Positions 51,467 through 63,650 of a stretch of DNA of 64,000 nucleotides are shown here, piece by piece. Source of the DNA: Lanius collurio (taxonomy: Eukaryota; Chordata; Aves; Passeriformes; Laniidae). Numbering within the stretch: position 1 is the first letter of the stretch; every line of letters begins with the position of its first letter. A program made the translations under genes and the position numbers. The stretch is from assembly GCA_020086605.1 (NCBI GenBank), contig JACBWW010000070.1, positions 2,232,917-2,296,916 on the forward strand. Reading direction: 5' to 3'. The notes beneath the pieces were generated by a model. That model worked only from the letters and a program-made list of their open reading frames with translations, was not told the origin of the DNA and ran no database searches.

Positions 51467-53454
51467 AATTATTGATTTATGTAAGGGTTTACAAAAATAA
51501 TAAAGTTTTTAAAATTACATCATTACATTCTGGATGGTGGACACATCAGGTTGTATGTTCATTATGAGGTCATTAGAGTGACTAAATTTTAAACTGCCAC
51601 CCAAAACTTGGAAACTCCAGCACTGAACATGTTTTCAAAGCAACTTGGATTAATAGTAGATATCTTGAAGAGTAATGCATAATTCAAATGGTCCTGCTGA
51701 CTTGGTCACTGCTCACATCTCAGTTTTAATGTTTTTCTAGTCAAGGACATAAATAGTGTTGCATCCTGGTAAATATAATTTGGCCATTAGTAGTGGAAGG
51801 CTGTAAACCCTGCACTGACCTGACCCTTCAGGGTCTCAACACTTGTCTGGGCTTGTCCTGTTAGCTGGTTTCAACTCCTCAGTACGGCCAGCGGACTTCA
51901 GAGAGCAATTAATCTCAGCCTAAACTAGACATTTACATTTGACCAGCCAATTCTTTGTTGCTTTAATTATATTATTACAGATTTCCCCCACGTACTGTAG
52001 ATGTGTCCCACTGCTCCCTTTCTGATTTGGCAGCTTGCCTGTGCCAATTGTCCTTGTGACAGTGTAACATAGATGGTGTTGGGAGACCATCTAAATCCTT
52101 CTTTGGCATTTCCTGATGAAAAAACAGAGAGAAACTCTAGGCAGAACGAACTTACTCTGTATACTCAATTTACCTAAAAAGACAATGCAGTTACATGTAA
52201 AGCTAGGTCTTCTTGGCTTTTGGACTCCAGTTCAGGTAAATGTGGATATGATAATAAGAAATAGGAACAGTTGCCTGAGCAAAGAGTTTTCATATATCGT
52301 TAAAATAATCTTTGAGATTTTCTGTATTTTTGCTGTTTAACATGCACATTTCCACACTTTTTTGTGCTCTACACATGTTTATGCTCTGAAGACCATAAAA
52401 GAATAATTTGTAATATATCATGTCTATAAGGTAATTAACCAAAACTGGAGAAAAAATATAAAAGGAAGAAAATTTACAATAGCTCAAAAAAGGCATAAAA
52501 TATAATAACCAATGTAGGGTGGATACAAATTTCACAAACACATATTTACAAAGTTATAAAGGAATTTTACATGAACATTAATGATGTTGGATAGACCACT
52601 AACAGTACTGCATACACAAGTACTCGTTATGCTTGTTAATGTTGCTTATTTTATAAGGTATAATTCTGAACTAGCTGAAAAATAAGGGACCAGACATTAA
52701 TACACAAGTCAGTTATACATATGTACCTTATTCTTATTCAAAAAATTAATGAACCTAACTTTAAAAAGTTAGACTTATGTAAAAAACCCATTAAACATTT
52801 ACAAAGGCATAATTTTAGTGAATAAGAAAGGTCTTCAGACATATAAATCTATGGGTTATGTCCTTTAATTTGTCTTAGGTCTGCTGAAGTCAGTGGAATA
52901 ATATTTTATACTGGATGAAAATGCATTTTTAAAATATTTTTGTTTTCTGTTATCATATCAGTTTCTTCTTGATCAATATTCTCTACAATTTTTCTACTAA
53001 TTTGAAATTACGTAGAATTTCATTGTATGAAATCTGAATTTTGTTGAATTATTTGCCATAGAACATTTTCCAAGAAGAGCTATGCTTTTAATCTATGCAA
53101 TGAATTTTGGCTGTGCTATTCCCATTAAAGTCAATGGGTAATGAACTGCAAAAATACTTGTTTGCCACTTTGAAAATTTATGAGCAAGAAACAAAATTAA
53201 AAAGTTCAGTGGCTACAGAGAGGCTTTGTTATTAAACTTGCTCTGTATTCAGTTGCTTGGTTTGCTTAGCTGCAACATGTGTGATTCACTGGACACAGAA
53301 GTTTTAAATCTGCACTGGTGGTAATTTGTAAAAGCATCATCCACCAATTCATGGGTTCTAGGATAATATGTAATGGGCCTGAAAGTACAGAGATATTTTT
53401 GAATTAGGAAGAAAAATATCAAGAAAGAGAATGATAGGTCATTAAAAGCATCTT

Positions 53455-53500
53455 AAAAAAAAAAAAAAAAAAAAGTGAAAAAGAAAGAAAAACAGAAGAA
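53455..53500. repeat. Poly-A run with A-rich extension
   Basis: Twenty consecutive A residues are followed by GAAAA/GAAAG units. Confidence 0.9.
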
Positions 53501-54639
53501 GATCCATTCATGTTCTGGGCATTGCTTTTGATCTCCAGTCAGAAAAAAATCTGAGGCTACCTTTCAGCACTCAATATATCTTTATTTATGTATCTGTAGT
53601 CCACAGAGTGAGAAATAGGGAATAATGAAAAATAACTAAGAAAAATATCCCAAGTACATATTCTCTTTCCTTTTTTTTAATTTTTTTTCCCTTGAAGGAT
53701 AAAACCACTAAACAAAAATAACATGCTTTTATTGAACACCTTCTGAAGACATTGCTTGGTAACGAAAGTGCTCAGCAAAGGATGTTCTCCACTTTATAAT
53801 TGTATAAGACATGAAGACTAAAGAAAGCAAAGCCTGAACCCATTACAAGAGTCAAGTTAGAAGCATTAGGCTACAAAACATTCATACATTATTAAATACC
53901 TCAGTTATGGCATCAGAGTACTTCTTAATTCTCCTTTTCACTGAAATAAAAAATTTATTTGTTAATCATTAAGAAGGATAATAAATTAAAAAAAAAAAGA
54001 AAAAGAATTATATTCAAACATTTGTGAATACAGGAAGGTTTGAGAAAATAAATACCTTGCTCTTTTGGGTAATCTCTATGGTATGGCAGTACTTCAAGGG
54101 TCTTGCATGTGTATAGCACATGCGTAGGGACTTAAATGGGGTGTAATATATTAAAATATATTTGGGGGCTGGAAATATAAGGAAGAAGTGGGAAAAGACA
54201 GAAGAGAGAAGGCAGGCATATGGTAACCTGAACATTTCCAGCATGAAAGAAAGATTCTGGAGTGAGTCTCAGACAATATGATTTCTTTGATCTGAGACAT
54301 TACCATGTATAAGCTCTTTTCATGATTTACATTCATGTCATGGGTTGGAGTAAATAACTTTTTGGCCACCTGTCTCTTTGGCACTCATAAGCAATGACAA
54401 CACTTCTGTTCATGGTGTAAAAGAAGGACCATGCCAGCTGAGGTTTTTCTCCATCATCACTGGGCTAAATACCAAATATCTTGCTGCTTTATTGACACCA
54501 CACTTACTCTGCTAGTTTGCATTTTTATTTAGGTAATTTTGTCAATACATTAGTGATGACTTACTTAACAAAATTTGCTGAACACTGAAACCTTTTTCAT
54601 TTTGGCAAGATAGTTCTAGGTCCACAATTTTGACAGGGT

Positions 54640-54960
54640 CCTGAGTGCTTTCCTCTCCCTGACCACCCCCTCCTCACCCCCACTTCTGGGTGCCCCCACC
54701 CCCACCCCCCCCCAGTCACTGTCCATGGCCCAGGACCCTTTGTCAGCCCTACAGTGCCACCAAGCCCTGCCCCAGCAACACTGCAGCAGGACCGGTCCAG
54801 CTTCCCACAGCTCTGTCCTGCCTGGTCACAGATCCCTCCAAGCCAGATCCACCTGTGGGCCTGTGGTCTGTCCCCATTCTTAGGGAGATGTCTGATGCTG
54901 GGACTGTCCCGGGTGCTCCTGGGCTGACCCGCTCCTGTTCCCCGTGGTGACCAGTGGAGC
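54640..54960. other. Isolated GC-rich block with long C-runs, unassigned
   Basis: About 320 bp of GC-rich sequence starts and ends abruptly in AT-rich DNA. At 54662-54713 the plus strand is almost pure C with runs of 5 to 10, so the minus strand is strongly G-quadruplex-prone. A 147-codon minus frame (55040-54597) and an 86-codon plus frame cross it, but both are Gly/Pro-rich by composition and have no recognisable domain. It lies about 300 bp from the solo LTR at 55.28 kb but does not match the LTR. Origin unknown. Confidence 0.45.
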
Positions 54961-55275
54961 ATCCTGGCAATATTCACCTTGAAATTGTCCAGGTTTGTGT
55001 ATGGGTTATGTTGGGATAGTATCCAGCTATGACCTACCACTCCCAGTTTTGTTATCTTTCATTTAATCTGGGAAAACACTCCTAAGAGAATCGTCCTGTG
55101 GGGGCATCTATGATACTGTAGAATAACCAGCCAAAGAGTGTCAGTTATCATGACATAGTCAGAAATCTTTTTTTGTTTCTCTTCTACTTTAAGACCCTTA
55201 TGAACATGAAAGCTGTTCCAAATATGCCTAGGACCTGTGTTATCAGGTAGGATCTTACTGCCTGTATATCATCAC

Positions 55276-55843
55276 CATCACAGTTTAACCCATCCAGCAG
55301 CTAAGCTCACACAGCTGCTCACTCACTCCCTCACCAACAAGATCAGGGAGAGTATCTGAAGGGCAAAAGATAGAGAATTTGTGTGTCGAAAGACAGTTGA
55401 CTGGGGAAATCAGAAGTCGCATACAAGCAAATCAAAACAAAGAATTAATTCACTGCTTTCTGTGGGTAGGCAGCTGTTCAGCCATCTCCAGGAGAGCAGG
55501 GCCCCATCACTCGTAATGGTGGCTTGGGAAGACAAATGACATAACTCCAAATATCTTGCCCTTGCTTCTTCTCCCCTCACACTTTACAGATGAGTATGAT
55601 GTCATATAGTCTGGAATATCCCTTTGGTCAGTTGGAGTTAGCTGTCCTGGTCATGCCTCCCCACAACTTTCCATGCAGCCCCAGACTCCTCACCAGTGTG
55701 GGAGTACTAAAAGCAGAAAGGGCCTCTGTATAAAAAGGCTCAGCCATAACAAAACCATCTCTGTGTTCAGCACAAATCCAAAACACAACCCTGTATCAGC
55801 CACTGTGAAGAAAATTAACACTACGCTTAACAAAGTCAGCACA
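55276..55843 (-). mobile_element. Complete solo LTR (songbird ERVL-type)
   Basis: On the minus strand the element starts TGTGCTGACT at 55843 and ends GGGTTAAACTGTGATG at 55276, 568 bp. Along the plus strand the familiar blocks occur in order: CTCACACAGCTGCTCACTCACTCC, AGCCATCTCCAGGAGAGCAGGG, GGAATATCCCTTTGGTCAGTTGG, AGCACAAATCCAAAACACAACC and GAAGAAAATTAACAC. This is the full layout of the same family seen at 40.84 and 63.65 kb. ATCAC lies on both sides (55271-55275 and 55844-55848), a 5-bp target duplication as expected for ERVL-type integration. A further ATCAC at 55277-55281 makes the 3' end ambiguous by six bases. No internal genes remain, hence a solo LTR. Divergence is moderate to high. 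Confidence 0.9.
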
Positions 55844-57892
55844 ATCACACACACACTCCCTTACAGAACACCTATAGCTCTTACAGGTGCTGTAATGCAT
55901 CAAAATGAACAAAAATTTTCAAGGAATGATGAGAAAGTGAAGAGGAGTTTTCAATGGCACATATTTCCAGTACTAAATGCCTCTTTCTCCGTGTCTTTCA
56001 AGATTGCAAGCAGCTCCACTTGGAGCTCCTTTTACTTAAAGGAATGTACCACATGGCAACAAAAACTCTTGTAATAGAGTGAAAACCTAAAAATTGCCAC
56101 TGCCTTGGCTTCATTTGCTGTTTGCTCAGTGGTACCAACTTCTGTGCAAACATCTATGAGCACAAATATATTGCTGACGTTTTGCTAGTTCAGAAGAAAC
56201 TGAGAGTGTTTCCACCTTTTCTATTCTCTGTGTAAAACATGCAGTAACCCAGGGAATGCTGTACTTGCTGCAGAGCACATGGTGAAAGAGTCTGTTTCTG
56301 TATTTCAGACATCTCACAGAGACAATAAAAGAGCCTCATCTATATCTATGGGATAATGAGAATAAACTCAATAGGCAGCACTTAGTAAAAATATATCCTT
56401 GGAAATATAATGCAATATCCTAAAGTAATTTCATAAATGTGAGCCTTCTAATACAATTATAATTTTATAAAAAGCCATTTCAGAGGCAAAAAATCTTCAT
56501 GCATGATTAAATAACAAACTTTGAGCACACTGAGGCTTTTTTAAACTGCAGAAGTCCTTTTATTTCAGCTTCTTCTTCAGATATAAGATGAGCTTTATAT
56601 AGATTTATCTTCAGTTTTTAATTTTCTGGGTAGTGTTAAGATTCTCTCTAAAGTAAGAGATGAAACAGAGCTGAAAGCACTAATGCATAAAACACTTTCC
56701 TTCTTCAAAGACAAAGAACAATATACTTTTAAGTTTAGTGATGCAGTTTTCACCAACATAATACCTCATTATTCATGACATTTTGTCCATTATAGCATGA
56801 GATTCCTCCAAAGATAGAAGTAATCATCCAACAGAAAAGTCTAGTTAATTATCCATTGTCTGAGAAATTGAGCTGGTGTAATGGATGAAACATCAGTTAC
56901 AGCAATTGCTGCTGTCTACTGACAGAAGAAATGCATCTGTGAAATTACTGTACCAGAAACATCAGAAATCTGAGTCTTCCTTACCTGCTTTCTCTAAATG
57001 GATAGAAAAGCTTGTTTGGAGCAGAAAGTGATGTATTTACACACATCTAAGACATATTAAATGTCGTAAAATTATTATGGAATGTTATATAAACATTACT
57101 TTTGTGGAATGTACAAGGTATTGACTCATTTCCTATTTTTTTATAGAGCAATTAGTGATTTTTTTAAGAGCTGAGAAGGTACAAAAATGAGGAACATATT
57201 GAGAATTGGAATATATGTTTTTAAAATTTCACTTTATTCCACTTTTAAAAAATGTGTACTATTAAAATGTAGTTTATTTGTTTAATTATTATTAAATACA
57301 CAAAATACTTTAATTGTATATTAGAGTTAGGAAAAGTCCAACATAATATAAGTGCTTTAACAGCTAAGCATGACTGCTTAGTAAGTTTTTCAGTCCTAGA
57401 CAGATAAAAACTTTGTCAATTAAAATTAACATCTAGAAGGGAAATTTAGACACTTTGGATACCACAAGGAGGAGCTTTGGCAGTTGTACTGGGGACTTCT
57501 AGGACAGCTGAAAAGAAAAACAAAAGACTAGCGAAACAGACTAGGAAAAGAGGAAAAAGATGACCACATACACAGAAGTTAGAAATGGACAATGAAATAA
57601 CAGCTTAAGATAGGGAAAAAAGTGCCAGAGCCAGGGCATTCATGTGAAAAAGACAGAAGATAAGATTGGACATTTTTTAAAAAGTGATTTTGATTAAATT
57701 TGAGAAATAAGACCTGAGGAGAAAGGGAGATGTCCTACATTAAATGTTAATAGATTCTACCGTAAGAAAGTTGAGCCTTAGTTCTGCCTTCAGATAAATT
57801 ACAGTGAGAAGTGTATACAATATAGAAACAGAATTTGGTCCTTTTCCTTTGCCATTTTAAGGTGATTGAAAATAGAGAGAGGTCAGAATAAA
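55844..57892. other. AT-rich DNA, no recognised gene
   Basis: This follows the LTR 5' flank and shows no element or gene. A 133-codon plus frame beginning inside the LTR (55673-56074) runs out into this DNA and is a chance frame. Confidence 0.65.
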
Positions 57893-57955
57893 AGATGGTT
57901 GGACCAGAGGATCATTGAGGTCCCTTCCAATCTGGTATTCTATGATTCTGTGATG
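57893..57955 (+). mobile_element. CR1 3' tail fragment
   Basis: AGATGGTTGGACCAGAGGATCATTGAGGTCCCTTCCAATCTGG is followed by the CR1 terminal repeat TATTCTATGATTCTGTGATGA. Only about 60 bp of the 3' end is present, an extreme 5' truncation. Confidence 0.92.
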
Positions 57956-59776
57956 AGATAGCTGGAGGATTATAGGCAAAGTCTCTTTTCTCTGTAGTCT
58001 GTTCCTACTCTAATTCATTTTGAGCTGTGCTTCATTTGCTGTATCTGGAAAGGTTACAAACTGGCATTCTCAGAGGAGCTGTAAAGGAAAATGAGTCCTT
58101 AGGTACTAAGCAAAGAAATAGAAATAGCTGCAGTTTTCTGACAGAATGGTGACAAAGAATATTTGAACTGAATCTTTTTTTTTTTTTTAGTGTGCTTGTC
58201 TCATAATGCATTGTCTTAGAGATCAAAAACAGCTATCAATTTTTATCAAAATGCAATCTAACGAAAAACTTTTGTAACACTGGCTTGTCTTGTTTGCAAG
58301 TATTATCATCTACACAGGGGAAAAAAAGAAAGAAAAACAAACAGACAACTCCTCCTCAAATCACTTGCAAAATAGAAGTATTACATATGAAAGTGGGGTG
58401 TTTTTTTGTTTTAAGAGTATTCAAGGCAGTTGTATTTGTGAGCTTCTGTGAGTTTAGATCTCTGCTCAGTTCACAAATTGGAGAGCACCCTTAGTAGAAA
58501 TTGTCTCCTCTTGTCTGCTCTAAGACATGCATTCTGAACATTGAGTGGCAGCACGAAAATTCAGCACAATGAGAATGAAGTATCAGCAGCTAGAAAAATT
58601 AAAATATGCATTTGAATCTAATCAAAAGCTAAATATTTTACCATATGATTTTTTAAATCATTCTAAAGGCAATATTGTTTAGGTAAAAAAATCTAAATCC
58701 TATACAATCACCTCATACTCTAGTTCTGTTATGGCATAAAGTTTTCCAAGAAATATTGTAGGTTTTCAGGTTTCATTGTACTCTTACAAGTTAAGAAAAA
58801 TGAAGCCCATTAAGAAATTAATTGACATCTTCAGGAAATAAAGTATCTTATGCATAGGAATATTGAAATGATAATATGACAGGTACACTGTGCAGTGAAC
58901 CTCCAAGGAGAGTAAAAAGAAAGAGAAATAAAAACCTCTATGAAGATATAAGGAGGACAAGTTAGGGTAGCAAGATTGTGCTTCTGGATTATTTAATATT
59001 AGCCTATTTCAACAACCCTGGTATCAATTGGGAATTCTTTGTAGCATGTTGTAGAATGGAGATGAAGATGAAAGATTCAGGATTTGGTAAATTATTACTT
59101 TCCTAAAATACTGTGTTAACAGCCCTACATGGGATAGTTTTTTGCCTCATCGAGAATGAATATTAACCAATGAATAAGACAACAGTGATAAATCATTGAA
59201 ATAATAGAAGACAATAAATTCAGATTATTCTGAATACACAGTCAATAGCTGTATTTTGTTAAATTTTTAGAATAGTGTTATATACAGAAATTGAATGTAC
59301 GCAAAAAAAGTTGTAAAAATGGACTAAGAAGGCAACAGTAATGGATAGTGTAAATAGTAAATTCAGGAGCCGCAAGTTCTATGATCAAAGAGTAAATTTT
59401 AATATAATAAGTTACTTGCTAATACTTTGAAACAAATAAAATATTGTTTTGATAGTTAAAATCTTCCAATGACCCATTGATTTAAAAGGGCTGTGACACA
59501 TATACAACTCTAAAATGCATTTGATGTACGAGTTCTTAAACCATGGAAACAATGACATCTCTAGTTACTCTTTTCCATCTACCATGCACAATAGTAGAAG
59601 GAGGCATAAATGGATATGAACAGAAGTGATTCCAGACCACTCTTATCCACAAAAATAAATTCACCTGTTGTGTTCCTCACACCTGTCTATAGTGGTATAC
59701 ACATCCCCCACTTGCAATATAAATATCATGGTCCATGCATGTAATCTGACATTTTAAGCTGACACATAGTATTGTT

Positions 59777-59824
59777 AAAAAAAAAAAAAAAAAAGGAAAC
59801 AAAAAGAAAAAAAAAAAAAGAAAG
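59777..59824. repeat. Poly-A tract with G interruptions
   Basis: Two long A runs of 13 to 18 bases are separated by GGAAACAAAAAG. Confidence 0.9.
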
Positions 59825-60362
59825 TTCTTACTCTGAAGCTATAGTATTGTTTTATGATTTTGCTGAATATTAAGATAAAAAACTGCAGAAACTTTGGAAT
59901 ATTTACTGAGTCACGTTAACTGGCTACAAGTTTCCTGAAATTTAAGGCTTTGATATAGAAAAGTGTGGTGAATTTCACTACTTAGAAACAAGCTTGAGTA
60001 AAGAAGAAGATTGGCAACTAGATTAAAACAAAATAGGGTTCTTATTTTGGTACTCATGCTCATACAAGGACAATTATTGCCTGGATCTCCCACAGAATTT
60101 TTGGAGAATTTAGAACACTAAATTATTATTTTTTTTCTTTCACTGGTGTATCAGTCTTAATAATAGAGCATATGAATATTGACACTTGCCAAGAGTATTG
60201 TAATGTGCATTTTAACAAGAAAATAAGTTGATATAAAATTTTATTTAACTTTGTGTCTTTTTCAATGAAGAATATTCTGCGAATTGCAATATTTACAAAA
60301 TGCCATACCTTCTCAAAAAATAAGGAGAGAATCTAAGTTCATTCAACAGTGACATTCCCCTA

Positions 60363-60453
60363 TAACAGTAATAATGATAGTGATAATAACAACAGCAACC
60401 TCAACCCTGATAACAACAACCCCAATAACAGCAACAGCGACAGTAGACTCCTT
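60363..60453. repeat. Imperfect trinucleotide region (AAC/AAT/CAG)
   Basis: TAACAACAGCAACCTC, GATAACAACAACCCC and AATAACAGCAACAGCGACAG show a clear three-base period over about 90 bp with many substitutions, so it is an old, interrupted microsatellite. Confidence 0.8.
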
Positions 60454-63400
60454 CACTGAAGACTGTATGCTTTTCTAGGCAGACCACTGGGAAGAACCTA
60501 GATTTAGATACACTGAGGTTATCTGCTGTCTCACATCCCCGGGAGATTTCTAAACAAAGGCATGTAGGACAACGTTCCAAAGAACCTAGACCTTCAAGGG
60601 ACTGAAAACTTAGTTTTCTTGTAAATCCTGCTAATACCTTTGGAGTTTTGGTCTGTTCTTACTGTGGCGAATATAAATTTTTCAGGCTTAGAAAAAAATG
60701 TCAAAACTAGACTGAGTCAATCCAGTCTCTAACTGACTGGAAATGTATTTGTGATGGCAATACCTTTTAAGTGTATGAAAAGGAAAGAATTTATTTAAAA
60801 TAGCTCATAGGCCCTGCTATTGCTAAGTAAAAGGATAGAAAATGTTGATTAATATAGAATTTTTGCTATTGGTGTCTTGTCCTATAAGGAACATTTGCAA
60901 GCCAGACATTTTCTTAACTAAAAATTTGCTGCCACATTAAAGAAAAAAAAACAACTGAACCCATGTATCAGTTATCAAATGGTTTATAGGTTACATTTTA
61001 GTGTAAGACAGTACAGAAACAAATGTTGATGATGCAGTCTGACATGATTTGCTTCAAGAGATTGTTTTCAAGTGCTTTCTTTTTTAGTTCTACTAACCAG
61101 AAAAAAGTAGGAAATACAATCAGGTAGGAAAAGGCATTTTTCTTACTAGCACAAGTATTACACCTACATTTCTTGTTTTTGTAACTTCAAGGAATGTTAT
61201 TTTCTATCTCTTGTTTTATGCCTCTAAATATTTAAAACTTATTAAATTATGCAAAATTGTAAGCTTTATCTCTTACATTTTATTAACTTATGTTAATAGG
61301 AAAACCATATGATATTCAGTGATTTTATCATGATAACACACATTTATTTCTCCTGGACAAAGGTGAATTTAAAAAAAAAATCCTAAAAAACCAGAAATCA
61401 ATCTGATGATTCGCAATGTACGTTTCTTCCAGATTCAATAAAACATGTGAAACAAAAGTATTTCTAAATAATTTCTTTTCCTATATTGTGGCAATTAACA
61501 TTTCAGATATCAACAAAAAAAATGCTTGTCTATGTTAACTATAATGAAATTATCTGTTGTTATTATCCATTAATGTTTTAACCATTTTCCCATAAGAAAT
61601 ATTAAGCAATCTAAAAAGGAGCATATGTTTGTGCAAATTATACTCTCCCTCAAGATTTTATAAGAAGCTCATCATAATAAGCAATTATATGGTACTTCTT
61701 CAGCTTAAACTTTTAGATTAATCACAGAAAGGTTTCGTACATAACCTTCTTGCCAAGAACATGCTTTAATGTGACAAGTTTATCCTCAATTAGGTTTTGT
61801 TAAAGAGTCTTCTTTGTACTGTTTTTCATGTTTTGGTTTAGTACAAAGAAGGTGTATTCTCTTTGCATATATATTGGTGTAAAAGGTATTCTGTTGAGCA
61901 TACTGCTTTTAGTGAATAATTAATTTGATAATATTGGTGGGTTTTTTTACTGACTGGCTTCTTTTGCATGCACAGCTTTGCTTCTGATGATCAAGATGAC
62001 AAGATAACACAACATCATCATGCAAACACTGTAACTAAAAGGTAAACCCTATCCTGTGCTTTGAAGAAATGTATCTTTCGTAGTTTTATCTTATTGTTTG
62101 TACATGTCAATTAAACCTTTTTAATATATTTTCTCACAAATAATTTGCATGTTTGAATGGTTCCATGCCTTCAGGGCGAGATAGAAAAAAATGTCTAACT
62201 ACAAATTCCAGTCTTCTGTACTTTTATTTGACATTATCAAAAAGTACCACAGAGGCAAAATGTCATGTTATGTCATAATATAAAATGACAAGCTCTGTAC
62301 AAACACATGAACAGCAAATCTTTTATCTGGTATTAGTGAAATAAGTAGCAAAGATATAAATGTCTTCATTTACAAGGGATCTAGATACTGTAACTAAAGA
62401 CAAGTGAAATCTTTTAAAAGATGCATTTAAATGACTTTATGTGCATAAAATAACATGGGAGAATTAGAATGGGAATGTTCTTTGCAGTAAAATAGATGGA
62501 ATTACCATTCAAGCAGTTGATTTTTTATTTGATAATTTTATGTTCCTTTATATTGACTGAGCATTTCCACATGACTAGGTACCAAAATGCACAGGGGATT
62601 TCTGGTGTGCACAGCATGCAGAGAAGAGCTTTCCAGTGGCAGGCTGTTCTTTACCACGTAGAAGATCACATGGCGTTGTGAGAATGCACTTACCACTGCA
62701 AGTTGGCCACTGGTGAATTCTCAGGATAACACTGCTATTTGCGAATAAGCTTTTCTAGCTGTCTTCTGAAGACAGATCTGAATTTGATGTAATGTGGAGA
62801 ATGAAATGAAGATTATAGTACAGAAGGCAGTGGGATATGACCATTAGTCTCATAGAGGCTGGAGTAAGAATTAAAAGGATTGCAGTAACATAATTATCAA
62901 TTAGAAATTAAGATATTCCCTAGGACATGACTGTACCAAAACTGAGATAAAGGTGATCCTCCTCCAGGTGAATATGTAAAGAAAACATACCCGCTTTGAA
63001 CACAGATTTATATGAACTATGGTAAATGCGTAAAACAAAGAAATAGACATTACAAGGTATTATATTTTAACTGTTAAAATAGTTAATTGCTCTTGGTAAT
63101 AAAAGCAATTAGTGGGGTATTTGTTGCTTCAGCATGTCTCAGATGTTTAAAACTTAACTCATTGTTTTAGCTGCACTAATAAACAATGCAGAGATATAAT
63201 TTTGGCCACAGCAGGAGTTACCTCAGCTATCTCAAGTACTTACATTAAGGTACAATGATAAATTGCCTTATGGATGCTTCTTTTTTTTCCCCACGGACTA
63301 TGAAGAGTACTCAGGCCAGATGATTCATCCCCTATGACACTTCTCTGATGACTGCATGAATCACTCTCATGAGTTCTTGTTTTCCTCTGTCCACTACATA

Positions 63401-63650
63401 AGGGAAGTTAGAAAGTTTTTAACTGTTGCTGAGTTCAACGCTATTAGATGATAGAGTGATTATCTTTTACTTTTTTGTCTATTTTTCTTTATATTCATTG
63501 AATAAAAACCACAGAACTACTTTTTCTCATCTAAGAAAATTTCTAACTCAGTTTCTAATGTTGGGGATTTAGACCAATGTTTTACTCAAAAAATTTAGTC
63601 AGAAATGCATAAAGCAGAAATAAATTCATAAAACTAACTTACTCTCATAT

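Larger units (their letters stand above)
50979..54639. other. AT-rich DNA, no recognised gene
   Basis: This stretch contains an AC/ACC-rich microsatellite (51424-51466), a 20-base poly-A run (53455-53474) and a near-palindromic CCCATTAAAGTCAATGGG (53121-53138). No gene or well-preserved element is recognised. Confidence 0.65.
57956..63650. other. AT-rich DNA, no recognised gene
   Basis: No gene or recognised transposon over 5.7 kb. It contains a poly-A tract (59777-59824) and an imperfect AAC/AAT/ATG trinucleotide region (60363-60453). Confidence 0.65.

Noticed and set aside
54597..55040. 147-codon minus-strand open frame (with CQNCG near its end)
   Set aside because: It lies across a GC-rich block whose composition alone gives long Gly/Pro-rich frames. 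The single CxxC does not complete a zinc knuckle, and other frames are open over the same bases.
55673..56074. 133-codon plus-strand frame
   Set aside because: It begins inside the minus-strand LTR and runs past its end into unrelated DNA; no domain.
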